Below, piece after piece: positions 52,974-62,477 of a DNA stretch of 64,000 nt (position 1 is its first letter; every line of letters begins with the position of its first letter). Location of the stretch: positions 5,898,897 to 5,962,896 of the forward strand of contig OZ026548.1 in the NCBI GenBank assembly GCA_964020155.1, read 5' to 3'. Under the pieces are notes generated by a model. The model had not been told where the DNA came from and made no database searches. It worked only from the letters and a program-made list of their open reading frames with translations. This DNA is from Chondrilla cf. caribensis (taxonomy: Eukaryota; Porifera; Demospongiae; Chondrillida; Chondrillidae). The translations under genes and the position numbers were made by a program.

Positions 52974-53392
52974 TGTGAACCATGCAATGGTTGTAGAGTA
53001 TGATCTTTGCTGTGATTGCACTACTTGGTGTAATGAAGCTCTAGCTAGGTAGACTGCTGAGGTAACCACATTTTCTCACATCAGCTCACTGATAAGATTT
53101 CTGTAGATCCTACACTATTTGACCTTCCCCTGTGTGTTATTTCAACAGCATTTGTATGGGATCTCTCCACACTTGATAACAGGTATTTAATCTGCATGAT
53201 ATGGGTGCACAGTAGGTTTTTTCTATTGATTTTGGTACTTCTCACTGTGTGGGGGTACTTGAGTGTTGGTTCACCAAATGATTTTCCACCCCCACCCCCA
53301 GGTTGACTGTACCAGTTGGAGAGCGCAGAGTGAAGAAGAAGGCAGCAGCCACTGTCGTAGAAGCAGCACATGTAGTAAAACACATCTTGTGA
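46625..53392 (+). CDS. DRC2: Dynein regulatory complex subunit 2 (CCDC65)
   Basis: DRC2 is a coiled-coil subunit of the nexin-dynein regulatory complex, which links outer doublets and controls dynein in motile cilia. Fourteen exons join in phase: 46625-46768, 46840-46921, 47009-47264, 47577-47715, 48229-48303, 49144-49344, 49426-49496, 49736-49805, 50277-50336, 51518-51610, 51935-51985, 52479-52572, 52798-52870 and 53302-53392. The product is 499 residues, against about 484 in human. Nearly the whole chain is charged heptad-like coiled coil. Conserved blocks include SKWRDIMRQAKTGDLRREIE, FERVVDGKD, ILRLAEMCRKLETE, NFWKRYNKVLLDKLAL and the end EAAHVVKHIL. Its presence implies motile cilia or flagella. 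Introns are full of TACGTA and GTAT repeats, and several donors read GTACGT. Confidence 0.95.
48560..48915. other. GC-richer unique block in DRC2 intron 5
   Basis: This stretch contrasts with the AT- and TACG-rich intron around it and lacks simple repeats. The minus strand has an open frame, 48477-48767 (containing GLCLGGGRGIPQM), not recognised as any family. It could be a dispersed repeat or a relic of a transposon. Confidence 0.35.
49503..49563. repeat. (GT)n microsatellite, DRC2 intron 7
   Basis: GT tract that follows directly on the donor gtacgtacgtg. Confidence 0.95.
49948..50115 (+). repeat. 29-bp minisatellite, ~6 copies, DRC2 intron 8
   Basis: Unit 'acactccatcagatgtacgt' plus 'acagtacac', nearly invariant. 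Each unit contains the palindrome GTACGTAC. Confidence 0.95.
50922..51277 (+). repeat. ~17-bp minisatellite, ~20 copies, DRC2 intron 9
   Basis: Unit about 'acacccaactagtacat', with variable 'acgtac' or 'gc' insertions. Every unit contains ACTAGT, a 6-bp palindrome. Confidence 0.95.
52903..52974. repeat. (GT)n microsatellite, DRC2 last intron
   Basis: GT tract starting about 30 nt after the donor at 52871. Confidence 0.95.
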
Positions 53393-53446
53393 TGCGCCTA
53401 ACGCGTGTGTATGTTAAACCAATATTCCATAATAATCCATTACCGG

Positions 53447-53456
53447 GGGAAATTCC
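53447..53456. promoter_or_regulatory. NF-kB-type site upstream of SWAP70-like gene A
   Basis: GGGAAATTCC matches the kappa-B consensus exactly and lies 86 bp upstream of the start codon at 53542. One 10-bp match alone is weak evidence. Confidence 0.3.
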
Positions 53457-53541
53457 ACGTCAACCGGAAATGAATATGCAACCTCTGCGCTCAAGATCGC
53501 CTGGTCGTCTCTGTGTACTCATTTTTCACGAAAATTACGAA

Positions 53542-56500
53542 ATGGACAAAGTCAATGGCGTTTTGCCCAAGTACACAAAAACTGCCCTTTGGTCTGCCTT
53601 CGTCAACCTCGGCCCAAATAATCAAGGAGAAGTTCAGAAGGCGCAACTTCAACGACTGTGCGCCTACGTAGCGTCTTCCGTGCAGAAGTTTCATCGAGAA
53701 AAGCAGCTCAAAGATTATCTTCCCGAGAAGAGTTCTATCACCTTCGAGGAGTTCATCAGATACGTCCAGTCCTACATAGTCAAACCGAACGACAGGGCTG
53801 ACTTTGGAGTCATCGAAGAGTTTTGTTGGCGTACCTTCTACCACCCAAGGTATCAGAAAATCGTCCAACAGTGGACCCGGCTAGGTCCGTCGGAAGAATG
53901 TGCCTTCAAATTGTGGCGAATATTCAACTGTCTGAGTATCGACCACACCATAAGCCCCATCGAAGCTACTTGTCTCCTCGAGAAGATAAATAAGATCCTT
54001 CATGGTAGCGGCTCTGTCCCGCTATTCCCCGATGGTCCTCAGGTGGACAGATCCGCGTTCTGTCGTCGTTACAGCTTTTGGCAACTCCTGAACAGCATTG
54101 TGGACTCTTTCCCTTCAAGAATCGACCAAGAGAGCATATTAGGAGCCATTGAGGAATTAGAAGACGAAGTTGTTCACGGAGTCATGAAACAAGGCACACT
54201 GGTGAAGAAGGGTCACGTACGCCACAACTGGAAAGAGCGCTGGTTCGCTCTTACCCCGGGGATGTTGAAGTACTACACCAGCAAAGACAAAAAGTGTCTT
54301 AAAGGAGTCGTTTATGTCGACAAAATATCAAAGATAGAACGCGTTGAGGGCAAATCCAACTACCCCAACAGGTTCTCCCTCACCTGTGGGGAATCTGGTA
54401 AACTGTTCGAGATTGCATCACCTTCCTTTGAAGTAATGGAGTCTTGGATCAGTGTGCTCCGATTTGCTACTACGTCCAATGCGAGGACCCTGTTCGAGCA
54501 TTCTGTAATTGAGCGACAGAAAAAACTTGACTTGCGTGCACTCTCAGACTCTCCAGAAACTGTTCGACTGAAGGAAGCTTTTGAGAAATATGATGTCATT
54601 TCACACCGAGTATCCTCGCGGCGATATGAGAAGAAACGCTCAGCAATGCAACAGAGACTTGAAAGCAAGGGTAAGTATGATATCCTGCGTACCTGCCCTC
54701 TGTGTACCCTCCTTCTGTGTACCCGCCTTCTGTGTACCCGCCTTCTGTGTACCCGCCTTCTGTATACCGCCCTTTGTGTACCCGCCCTTTGTGTACCCGC
54801 CTTCTGTGTACCGCCCTTTGTGTACCCGCCCTCTGTGTACCGCCCTTTGTGTACCCGCCCTCTGTGTACCCGCCCTCTGTGTACCCACCCTCTGTGTACC
54901 CGCCCTCTGTGTACCCACCCTCTGTGTACCCACCCTCTGTGTACCCGCCTTCTATGCACCCACCCTCTGTGTACCCGCCCTCTGTGTACCCGCCTTCTGT
55001 GTACCGCCCTCTGTGTACCCGCCTTCTGTGTACCGCCCTTTGTGTACCCTCCCTCTGTGTACCCGCCCTCTGTGTACCCGCCCTCTGTGTACCCGCCTTC
55101 TGTGTACCGCCCTTTGTGTACCCTCCCTCTGTGTACCCTCCCTCTGTGTACCCGCCTTCTGTGCACCCACCCTCTGTGTACCCACCCTCTGTGTACCCGC
55201 CTTCTGTGTACCCGCCCTCTGTGTACCCGCCTTCTGTGTACCCGCCTTCTGTGTACCCACCCTCTGTGTACCTGCCCTCTGTGTACCCGCCTTCTGTGTA
55301 CCCTCCCTCTGTGTACCCGCCTTCTGTGTACCCGCCCTCTGTGTACCCTCCCTCTGTGTACCCGCCCTCTGTGTACTATTAGTATATGAAGCATGTCATT
55401 GACCAAATATAGCCGTAACTGTTGCATCATAATTGTACAGATATTGTTATTTAGTGCATTGTAGCAGTTGGTTTCAGTACCTGCTACAGTTGTGCGATGG
55501 TGGTGCTACGTATATCTTCCAGTTCGTAAATTACACTGGACATCAGGGCTCAATATTACAGTGTACTCCACATTAATTAGTTAGCTGTACATTATTGTGA
55601 TATGTGACTTTGTATTATATTATAAATAAACTTAATACGCGGTGACCATTAAAAATTGATGTGGGTTGATTGTAAATTTTATCTCAGAAGCCACCATCGT
55701 TCGATTTTTGAGAACAGAAAATTTGCATATATACCCATGTCAATTGACAAGACCACACTGTTCCTGATGTATTTAGATAAACATACAAACCAGAAGGATT
55801 TCACGTGCATGTTTGTAGCACATTTAGTCTGTACTGTTTCATTGTCCCACATTCTGTCTGGGTGAATTGTGTATTAGGTAACAGTCTGGTTATAGATGTG
55901 GACTATAATTTTCTGGCAGAAAGAGTAAAACTACTTGTGTATGGGGTGTCCATATAGCTTGCTGTACCTAATGGCGCACGTCTGGATGAGACTTCAAGCT
56001 AGCAGTCCTCGATATCGATGTTATGTACAACTGCCCGTCATGGTCAACCAATTGAAGTGTTGTAATACCAAGTTGTATTCGAGTGATTTGAAACCATTGG
56101 CTTTGGGATAGATGGCATATACACTTGTCCATTCAGAAGGACATTGTATTCAACGTCGTTGTGAAAATAACTTTTTTTGTAGTGTTTTCACTGTTATTAT
56201 ACACCGGTTCTATTGTTTTCACCGCGTGCCCAATTCACGCACACAGCATACAAGCTTACTCTCAACTCACATTGAAATGCACACACATCCAGCTATTGTT
56301 TAGGGAATCATCTCCTTTGACACATTGTGAACCTAAAACTAATCTCATTTCAATTCTTCTGTAATATAAGCATTATGATTTTCTTTGTTAACCTTTAGAG
56401 TGTGAGAGACCGACCATGTCACCCACGGCAATATACGTTTCAACACTTGAAAGGAGTCCAACATGTACTTCCATCAACTCCGCCTCTGTAGAAGACAGTC

Positions 56501-56625
56501 ATTTTTATTATAACGTTGTTCTGGATCCAACTGATGGTGATTTGGAACAGGAGCTAGAAACAGCGCGATACGAGATTGCAAAACATGAATATATCATCCT
56601 TGGCAGGCCAAGGGAAGCTTTTTAA
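53542..56625 (+). CDS. SWAP-70/DEF6-like PH-domain protein, copy A
   Basis: SWAP-70 and DEF6 are phosphoinositide-binding Rac regulators with an N-terminal EF-hand-like region, a central PH domain and a C-terminal coiled coil. Here exon 1 (53542-54670) and exon 2 (56399-56625) join in phase 1 and encode 451 residues. The N-terminal region (TALWSAFVNLGPNNQGEVQ, about 10-30) and the middle (AFKLWRIFNCLS) match the family. The PH domain begins at about 215 (KQGTLVKKGHVRHNWKERWF) and ends near 310. The long coiled-coil/DH-like tail of about 200 residues is missing. It is replaced by a short end with DLEQELETARYEIAKHEYIILG. The start was chosen because it aligns with copy B. Upstream in-frame sequence exists but does not match copy B. 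Confidence 0.8.
54686..55378 (+). repeat. 14/15-bp minisatellite, ~47 copies, in intron of SWAP70-like A
   Basis: The unit is 'tgtgtacccgccctc' or a 14-nt form lacking one base ('tgtgtaccgccct'). The array starts about 15 nt after the donor at 54671. The mixed unit lengths and absence of stop codons keep long stretches open in all plus frames and on the minus strand (TQRAGTQRA-type repeats). These frames are repeat by-products. Confidence 0.95.
55379..56398. other. Remainder of the intron of SWAP70-like A
   Basis: AT-rich sequence without recognisable coding potential, including an AATAAA at about 55624. An early poly(A) site here would give a short transcript. Confidence 0.4.
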
Positions 56626-56881
56626 CTCATCTTTTAAGCTTTGAATGAACACATTTGTCATCCTTTGTGTACTCTATCGACCTTTATTAGTGCCCAGGGG
56701 TCATTTATCATCGCATCAACTATCACATTCAAAATTTCTTGTTGATTTACCTTTCAATAAATTAACTTTAAGTCAAATTTAGCTCTCATTGATATCGGCT
56801 CAGCAACACTGCTAACATTTTTTTACTTTTGACCACTTTGTATATGTCTGCTGGATATAGTGTATAACCACAATCATTATA

Positions 56882-57039
56882 TAGTGAATTCTCGTTAATC
56901 CGCCACCGCTTTATCCGCCAAACCTTTTAATCCGCCACAATTTCCAAATACCAATATGATGTACAAGTAACAATGAATATCCAGTTAATCCGCCATAATC
57001 ATTGGAAATGAATTGTGACGGATTAACCAGTATTCACTG
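56882..57039. mobile_element. 158-bp pogo-like MITE
   Basis: Ends TAGTGAATTCTCGTTAATCC and its imperfect complement (GGATTAACCAGTATTCACTG), flanked by TA. 'ttaatccgcca' recurs four times inside in both orientations. It lies between SWAP70-like genes A and B. Confidence 0.75.
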
Positions 57040-57323
57040 TATATACAATCGATATACTGAATAGTTTACATAAAATCAAAACTGATAGTCAGCAACTGAA
57101 TGTATCTCCCAAAACACTAGTCTGCAGGGACTGTCAAGATAGGAACAGATAATATAAAGACAGATTGCAATGTATATATTCTAATACAACACTACATGCC
57201 AGTGTTCCACTATTGATAATATATGTGTGCACAGGTTTTGGGTCTTCTATAACTGATAATTGTGGCCAATATAAAATAGATTTTAATGGGGAAAAGTCAA
57301 AGTTAATGAGGGAGTTTTAAATG

Positions 57324-57339
57324 TGACGTCACTTCCGGT
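57324..57339. promoter_or_regulatory. CRE and ETS sites upstream of SWAP70-like gene B
   Basis: TGACGTCA (full palindromic CRE, 57324-57331) overlaps ACTTCCGGT (ETS core, 57331-57339), about 155 bp upstream of the start codon at 57492. This pair is common in animal core promoters. Confidence 0.5.
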
Positions 57340-57491
57340 ATACCACACCATTACCACGGTAAAACATATAACTGTAACATAACATTGTTAAAGTATTATG
57401 TTACAGTTGAATATTAACGTACACATTCAGAATTAATCCCTTATTAACTTTGACTATCCCCATTAAAATCCTATTTTGCTTGGAGTGCAAA

Positions 57492-59494
57492 ATGGAAAAA
57501 GTGGATGGCGTTTTCCCCAAGTACACAAAAACTGCCCTTTGGTCTGCTTTTGTCCACCTCGGCCCAAATAATCAAGGAGAAGTTCAGAAGGCGCAACTTC
57601 AACGACTGTGCACCTACGTAGCGTCTTCCGTGCAGAAGTTTCAGCAGGAAAAGCAGCTCAAAGATTATCTCCCCGAAAAGACGTCTATCACCTTCGAGGA
57701 GTTCATCAGATACGTCCAGTCCTACATAGTCAAACCGAACGACAGGGCTGACTTTGGAGTCATCGAAGAGTTTTGTTGGCGTACCTTCTACCACCCAAGG
57801 TATCAGAAAATCGTCCAACAGTGGACCCGGCTAGGTCCGTCGGAAGAATGTGCCTTCAAATTGTGGCGAATATTCAACTGTCTGAGTATCGACCACACCA
57901 TAAGCCCCGTCGAAGCAACCTGTCTACTTGAGGTACTTAATAACATCTTACATGGCAGCAGCTCCGTCCCGTTATTCTCCGATAGCCCGCATGACGCGTT
58001 TCGCCGACGCTACAGCTTCTGGCATCTTTTGAACTGCGTCGTCGATATCATTCCTTTAAGAATCGACCAAGAAAGCATATATAGAGCCGTTGAAGAGTTG
58101 GAAGACGAAGTGATCCACGGAATTATGAAACAAGGCACACTGGTGAAGAAGGGTCACGTACGCCACAACTGGAAAGAGCGCTGGTTCGTTCTTACCCCGG
58201 GGATATTGAAGTACTACACCAGCAAAGACAAAAAGTGTCTAAAAGGAGTCGTTTATGTCGACAAGATGTCACAGATGGAACGCATTGAGGGCAAATCCAA
58301 CCATCCCTACAGGTTCTCCCTCACCTGTGGGGAATCTGGTAAGCTGTTCGAGATTGCATCACCTTCCTTTGAAGCAATGGAGTCTTGGATCAGTGTGCTC
58401 CGATTTGCTACTACGTCCAATGCGAGGACCCTGTTTGAGCATTCTGTAATCGAGCGACAGAAGAAACTCAACTTGCGTGCACTCTCAGACTCTCCAGAAA
58501 CTGCTCGACTGAAGGAAGCTTTTGAGAAATATGATGTCATTTCACGTAGGGTAGCATCCAAGAATTATGAGAAAAGACGTACCATAATACAACTGAGTCT
58601 TGGAAGTGATGGTGAGTACTCTGTTGTAATTATTTTTAATTTTTTAATTGGATCAACTTGATCATAATACAATTGTAACAAAGTCTATGTATTGCACCAG
58701 CTGGATGGCCCCTTTCTTCACCAATCCTATATCTGCCACAGTGACCATGACACCATGTAACTATAATTGTTGCATATCGAATAGCTGTTCAATTTGGTGG
58801 AGAATTACTAATTTGGCAATTGTTTTTGTGGTCTAGCAAAAACCACCGATTTGAAATTAAAATTATAAAGACTAATATTGTAATTTCAGAATCTATGTAG
58901 TAACTGCATGTGTGCTAGCAATTACATCTATACTGAAGTGTAATGAGTCACGCAGACTTGACAATGAGCACGTACATTGGTAAGTACACAGCAAAGATTG
59001 CCATGTAATTCACCCCTTCCTGAGCTTCTTAGCCTTACACTCAATTGGGGTGAATCAGATTGAAAAATGTCCAAGAAATAGCATCAATGATTCATGCATT
59101 TAATGACATTGTCAAAGAGGCTGAAGTTTATTGCTTTTCTTTTTTTATGATGTAGCGGATTAGACTGGTATCATGACAAAATTAAATGTGTCCAATATTG
59201 ATCAATGATTTTGACAATCTGTATTGATTTCTTAGTTTTGTATTCTTGTTCTTTCATTAACCTTTAGATTGTGAGGGACAAACCACATCTCCCACTGCAA
59301 TACTTGTGTCAGCATCTGAGAAGAGCTCAACATGTACTTCAATCGACTCTGCATTTGTTCATGGTCATTCTCATTATAACGTTGTTCTGGATACAACTGA
59401 CAGTGATTTGGAACAGGAACTTGAATCAGTACGAAATGAGATTGCAAAACATGAGTATCTCATCCTGGGAAGGTCGGACATCATGGCTTCCTAA
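57492..59494 (+). CDS. SWAP-70/DEF6-like PH-domain protein, copy B
   Basis: Exon 1 (57492-58611) and exon 2 (59268-59494) join in phase 1 and encode 448 residues with the same layout as copy A: EF-hand-like N terminus, PH domain from about 212, short tail DLEQELESVRNEIAKHEYLILG. Exon and intron positions match copy A exactly, so the pair is a tandem gene duplication. Exon 1 is nearly identical to copy A except for a block at about 57910-58125, which is strongly diverged in DNA and protein. The intron is about 660 nt and lacks the minisatellite. The canonical coiled-coil tail is missing here too. Confidence 0.8.
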
Positions 59495-60759
59495 TTTTTT
59501 GCTTTGTTTCTAATAAATTGCCTTTCATGTATGCATCATATAATATGCGCTGTAGCCATTTTATCATTACCATCATCACCATCATTCCCTGTAAAAAATT
59601 GTCTATGAATTCACATTAATAGTTTTTGTACTGTTTGCATGTTCTGATGAAGGTTACAGTATAGTAGCCGAAACGTCAACTTTTCATTCAATTGTTTTTG
59701 GTTGGAATTATGGAATCAATACTGACTTTACAATTTTTACAATACTTTCAATTTTGTACATTTAACAGCTTTTGTGTTAGCTAGTTGATGGAATTGATGA
59801 ATGGTATGTATCATCACGTGCTTAAAAATTGTCATGGTTGTTATTGGCGATAAGACCAAATGAATATAGAGCATAGCATTGCGACAGCATACTGTGTGTT
59901 CGTATTGGGGGTGGGGTGGCTAGTGTGTTTGCATGGCTGTTGTACATTACACAAACAAACATACACCAGCCCCCCCACGAAATATATACACTACCTGCCA
60001 TAACATATGCATCTGTCTACCATTATACAGGTAAGTGAACCATGTTTACACTCTACAGACCACACCTCCTGTTGCCCATCACATCATCGGCTGAACAGCT
60101 AAAGCTCTGTTGTGTTCATTTCCTCTTGTCACCATTAGCAACCAGGACGATTTTTGAGCAAGTGTTGATACATACAATTCATCCAATCCACCAATAATGA
60201 TGGAATTTATATTTCCAACAATGTTTTCATAGCGTTAATAGTAAAAATTACTATCCTATATAGCATATAATAAATTATATTCATTACATTGACTCTGTCA
60301 AACATATTAAATTGCTCATGTCTGCAGCTGTCTGTCTTCATGCTCCACATTATTTATCCATTATAGAGTCAGATTATTAATTGATACATTATTATTTAGT
60401 GCATTACTTGTCAATAGATTGTACATTCCAATTTTGCATAGTTGCAATTTGTCTTGGCAAATGAATGATTAATACAGATACAGTACTAACAGCAATAGAA
60501 CAAGAAACAATTACTTTCAAAACTGCATAATAAAAACAAGTAATGATCAAAGATTTCGCTTGTTGAATGGATACAATAATGTATTTCACAGTATAAAAAG
60601 AACATTGATAACAGTTACTAACAGGCAACATCTGATTCTGAATAATTTCATCCAGAAATATAATATATATTATTCAATTTAATAATATTAAAAAACAAGT
60701 GAGAACAACAAACAATAATAATAACAGCAATTTTTCAAACAATTAATGAACTAACGACT
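59495..60759. other. Intergenic AT-rich region between SWAP70-like B and C
   Basis: Holds the two 3' ends. Apart from a hairpin motif at 59644-59677 I see no gene, and AT content rises towards 60650-60740. Confidence 0.5.
59644..59677 (+). ncRNA. Possible hammerhead-ribozyme-like motif
   Basis: CTGATGA, then a 6-bp stem (ggttac with gtagcc, one G-U pair) around a 6-nt loop, then CGAAACGTC. The order and spacing resemble the hammerhead core, but helix III is not evident between GAAAC and GTC. It resembles the motif on the other strand at 42143-42170. Confidence 0.25.
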
Positions 60760-61854
60760 TCAGTCACTGTCGACTTTGGTTAGTCCCAGAAGGAGCTTAA
60801 TCCAGTCGATTAGATCCTTCAGTGCCTGATATCGACAAGAGTTACTCATAATTGACTCAGCAGAGAGGAATACACTTTGGATGTTGCAGCTTGTCTGGCA
60901 GCTTGAAACCAGACTGAGTGCACCTTCGACTTTGCTTTTGAGATGTTCCAGCGTAGTTACCCGATGCTCAATGGCAAATGCTATATATTCCATCCAAATA
61001 TCTCTATCTTTTTCAGATTCTGCAGAAATCTCGAAATCCTTAGCTGTTCTTCCGCAAGTAACCATGAAACGATTGTCCATTGAGGACTGTCCATGAACAA
61101 GTCGCACTTTCGAGATTCGAGTGAGGTAACAAGTGCCCATAACTTCTTCCTTCTCATCAGAGATATAATACTTTAATTCTCCAGGCATGAGTACAAACCA
61201 TCGTTTCTTCCAATTTTTCCGGACATGTCCCCTCTTTAAGAGGTACCCTTGTTTTAGGATACGCTCACTTGCTTCCATGAGCAGATTTTCCAGTGCCCGT
61301 ACACACACCTCTTGTCTTTCTTGTGTCGGACTGGTAAGGGAAGCAGCTGTGCGGTCCAAGATCTGCCAATAGGTAGACTCCCCTCGAGCCACTTGTGCAG
61401 GTTTGATTTCTCTACCATGGATGCAAGCTGAGATTCTTTGCTGTGTAGTGAAAATATTGATGCGCTGTGTGAGCCAAATCGCCGAAGAGGTATCTAATTG
61501 CAGTTCTCCGTCACTAAGAAAGGCGAACAACCTCCATAGAGTGAATGCCACGCCTTCTCCTATCACGGTGTCCATGTTAGCTTTCTTGGCATCCCAGTCA
61601 TCTTTGAGTGTCGCCTTCCAGCAGTGACGCTCTAACACGGAGCGAGCGGTCGGTCTTTGGGAAATGTGCTTCTGGATAAATTCTAAAAACGCTTCTTCAT
61701 CTATGCTGGTGGTCTGTTCTGTACCCAAATCTTCAAGTCTATTAGGAACCTCCAGGACCTCGATAAGCTCACAGCAGAAGGTTTCGTGCGCATGCTTCCC
61801 CTTTCTTGAAACACTGTTAAACGCGTACTTCAGGCAACCTTGAACACTCTGCAT
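60760..61854 (-). CDS. SWAP-70/DEF6-like PH-domain protein, intronless copy C
   Basis: A single open frame encodes 364 residues with no intron, unlike copies A and B. The N-terminal part has the family block FTLWRLFAFLSDGE (about 104-117). The PH domain starts at about 201 (KQGYLLKRGHVRKNWKKRWF) and runs to about 297 (EISAESEKDRDIWMEYIAFA). The carboxy end (about 300-364) is not coiled coil and is unlike the tails of A and B. Sequence divergence from A/B is large, so this is an older paralogue or a retrocopy. The start at 61854 is the first ATG, 70 nt downstream of a TATA box. Function is inferred from the PH domain: phosphoinositide binding, possibly Rac signalling. Confidence 0.8.
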   Translation of the reverse strand: MQSVQGCLKYAFNSVSRKGKHAHETFCCELIEVLEVPNRLEDLGTEQTTSIDEEAFLEFIQKHISQRPTARSVLERHCWKATLKDDWDAKKANMDTVIGEGVAFTLWRLFAFLSDGELQLDTSSAIWLTQRINIFTTQQRISACIHGREIKPAQVARGESTYWQILDRTAASLTSPTQERQEVCVRALENLLMEASERILKQGYLLKRGHVRKNWKKRWFVLMPGELKYYISDEKEEVMGTCYLTRISKVRLVHGQSSMDNRFMVTCGRTAKDFEISAESEKDRDIWMEYIAFAIEHRVTTLEHLKSKVEGALSLVSSCQTSCNIQSVFLSAESIMSNSCRYQALKDLIDWIKLLLGLTKVDSD

Positions 61855-61922
61855 TTCGACTTTCTAGTATTACTTTTACGAACAGTTTGCTTTTTCACTA
61901 GCTGAGCGCGTCGCTCGGACCC

Positions 61923-61930
61923 CTTATATA
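61923..61930 (-). promoter_or_regulatory. TATA box of SWAP70-like gene C
   Basis: TATATAAG on the minus strand in a GC-rich context, about 70 nt upstream of the initiator ATG. That leaves room for initiation about 30 nt downstream and a 40-nt leader. Confidence 0.6.
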
Positions 61931-62477
61931 CTGCAGGTGATGCGCTCATTGCGTCATAAGCGGTATATGACGTATGAGGTACTTTCTGGCGGGGGGGAGA
62001 AACACATCATTATTCAAATCAAAGAACAACAAATGTGATACAAAAAGGAAGCCTCGGACTCAGGGGTTACGTGAGGTGACAAATAGTCACCGGGTGTTCA
62101 CTGCCCTGGCAAGGTCTGGTCCCAATTCACGCAAGACGAAGTCTAGGGCATGATGGGACAAAAGTGAAAAAAAAAGAGAAAGGATTACATGAGAGGCATA
62201 GAAAGCTTGTTTCTACATTGTCGAGCATTAAAAAGTCTGTTCAGTGGACAGCGATTTGCTAAATTCACTTCAGATTACGTCGTCAGCATAAAACAACTTT
62301 CGACAATTATGGTTTGGGTGTTGAATGTGTATGTAAACTGTAGAGATGTTTAACTCCAAACTACTTTTCGTAGTACCCAGGAAAGAAAATTGTAAATTAT
62401 CATGGACTGGTCAATTCCAATGTGGCCTTGGTGGCTCCATTGTAATGACGTAATTGCCCCGCGAGTCGGACTACAAA
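61931..62477. other. Divergent intergenic region
   Basis: Separates SWAP70-like C (minus) from the next plus-strand start. It contains a hairpin 'ggtgacaaatagtcacc' at about 62075-62092 and TGACGTAA (CRE-like, 62446-62453), 25 nt before the ATG at 62478. No RNA gene could be identified. Confidence 0.4.

Noticed and set aside
53263..53541. Upstream in-frame extension of SWAP70-like copy A
   Set aside because: It overlaps the last exon of DRC2 in another frame and has no counterpart in copy B, whose similarity starts at the ATG.
54686..55389. A continuous frame joining SWAP70-like exon 1 to several hundred repetitive codons
   Set aside because: Exon 1 has a good gtaagt donor at 54671 that joins in phase to a conserved exon at 56399, matching the layout of copy B. 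The extension is minisatellite sequence.
62060..62160. Possible small structured RNA gene ('ggtgacaaatagtcacc' hairpin and GC-rich flanks)
   Set aside because: No match to tRNA box A/B order, snRNA or SRP signatures that I can see. One short hairpin is not enough.
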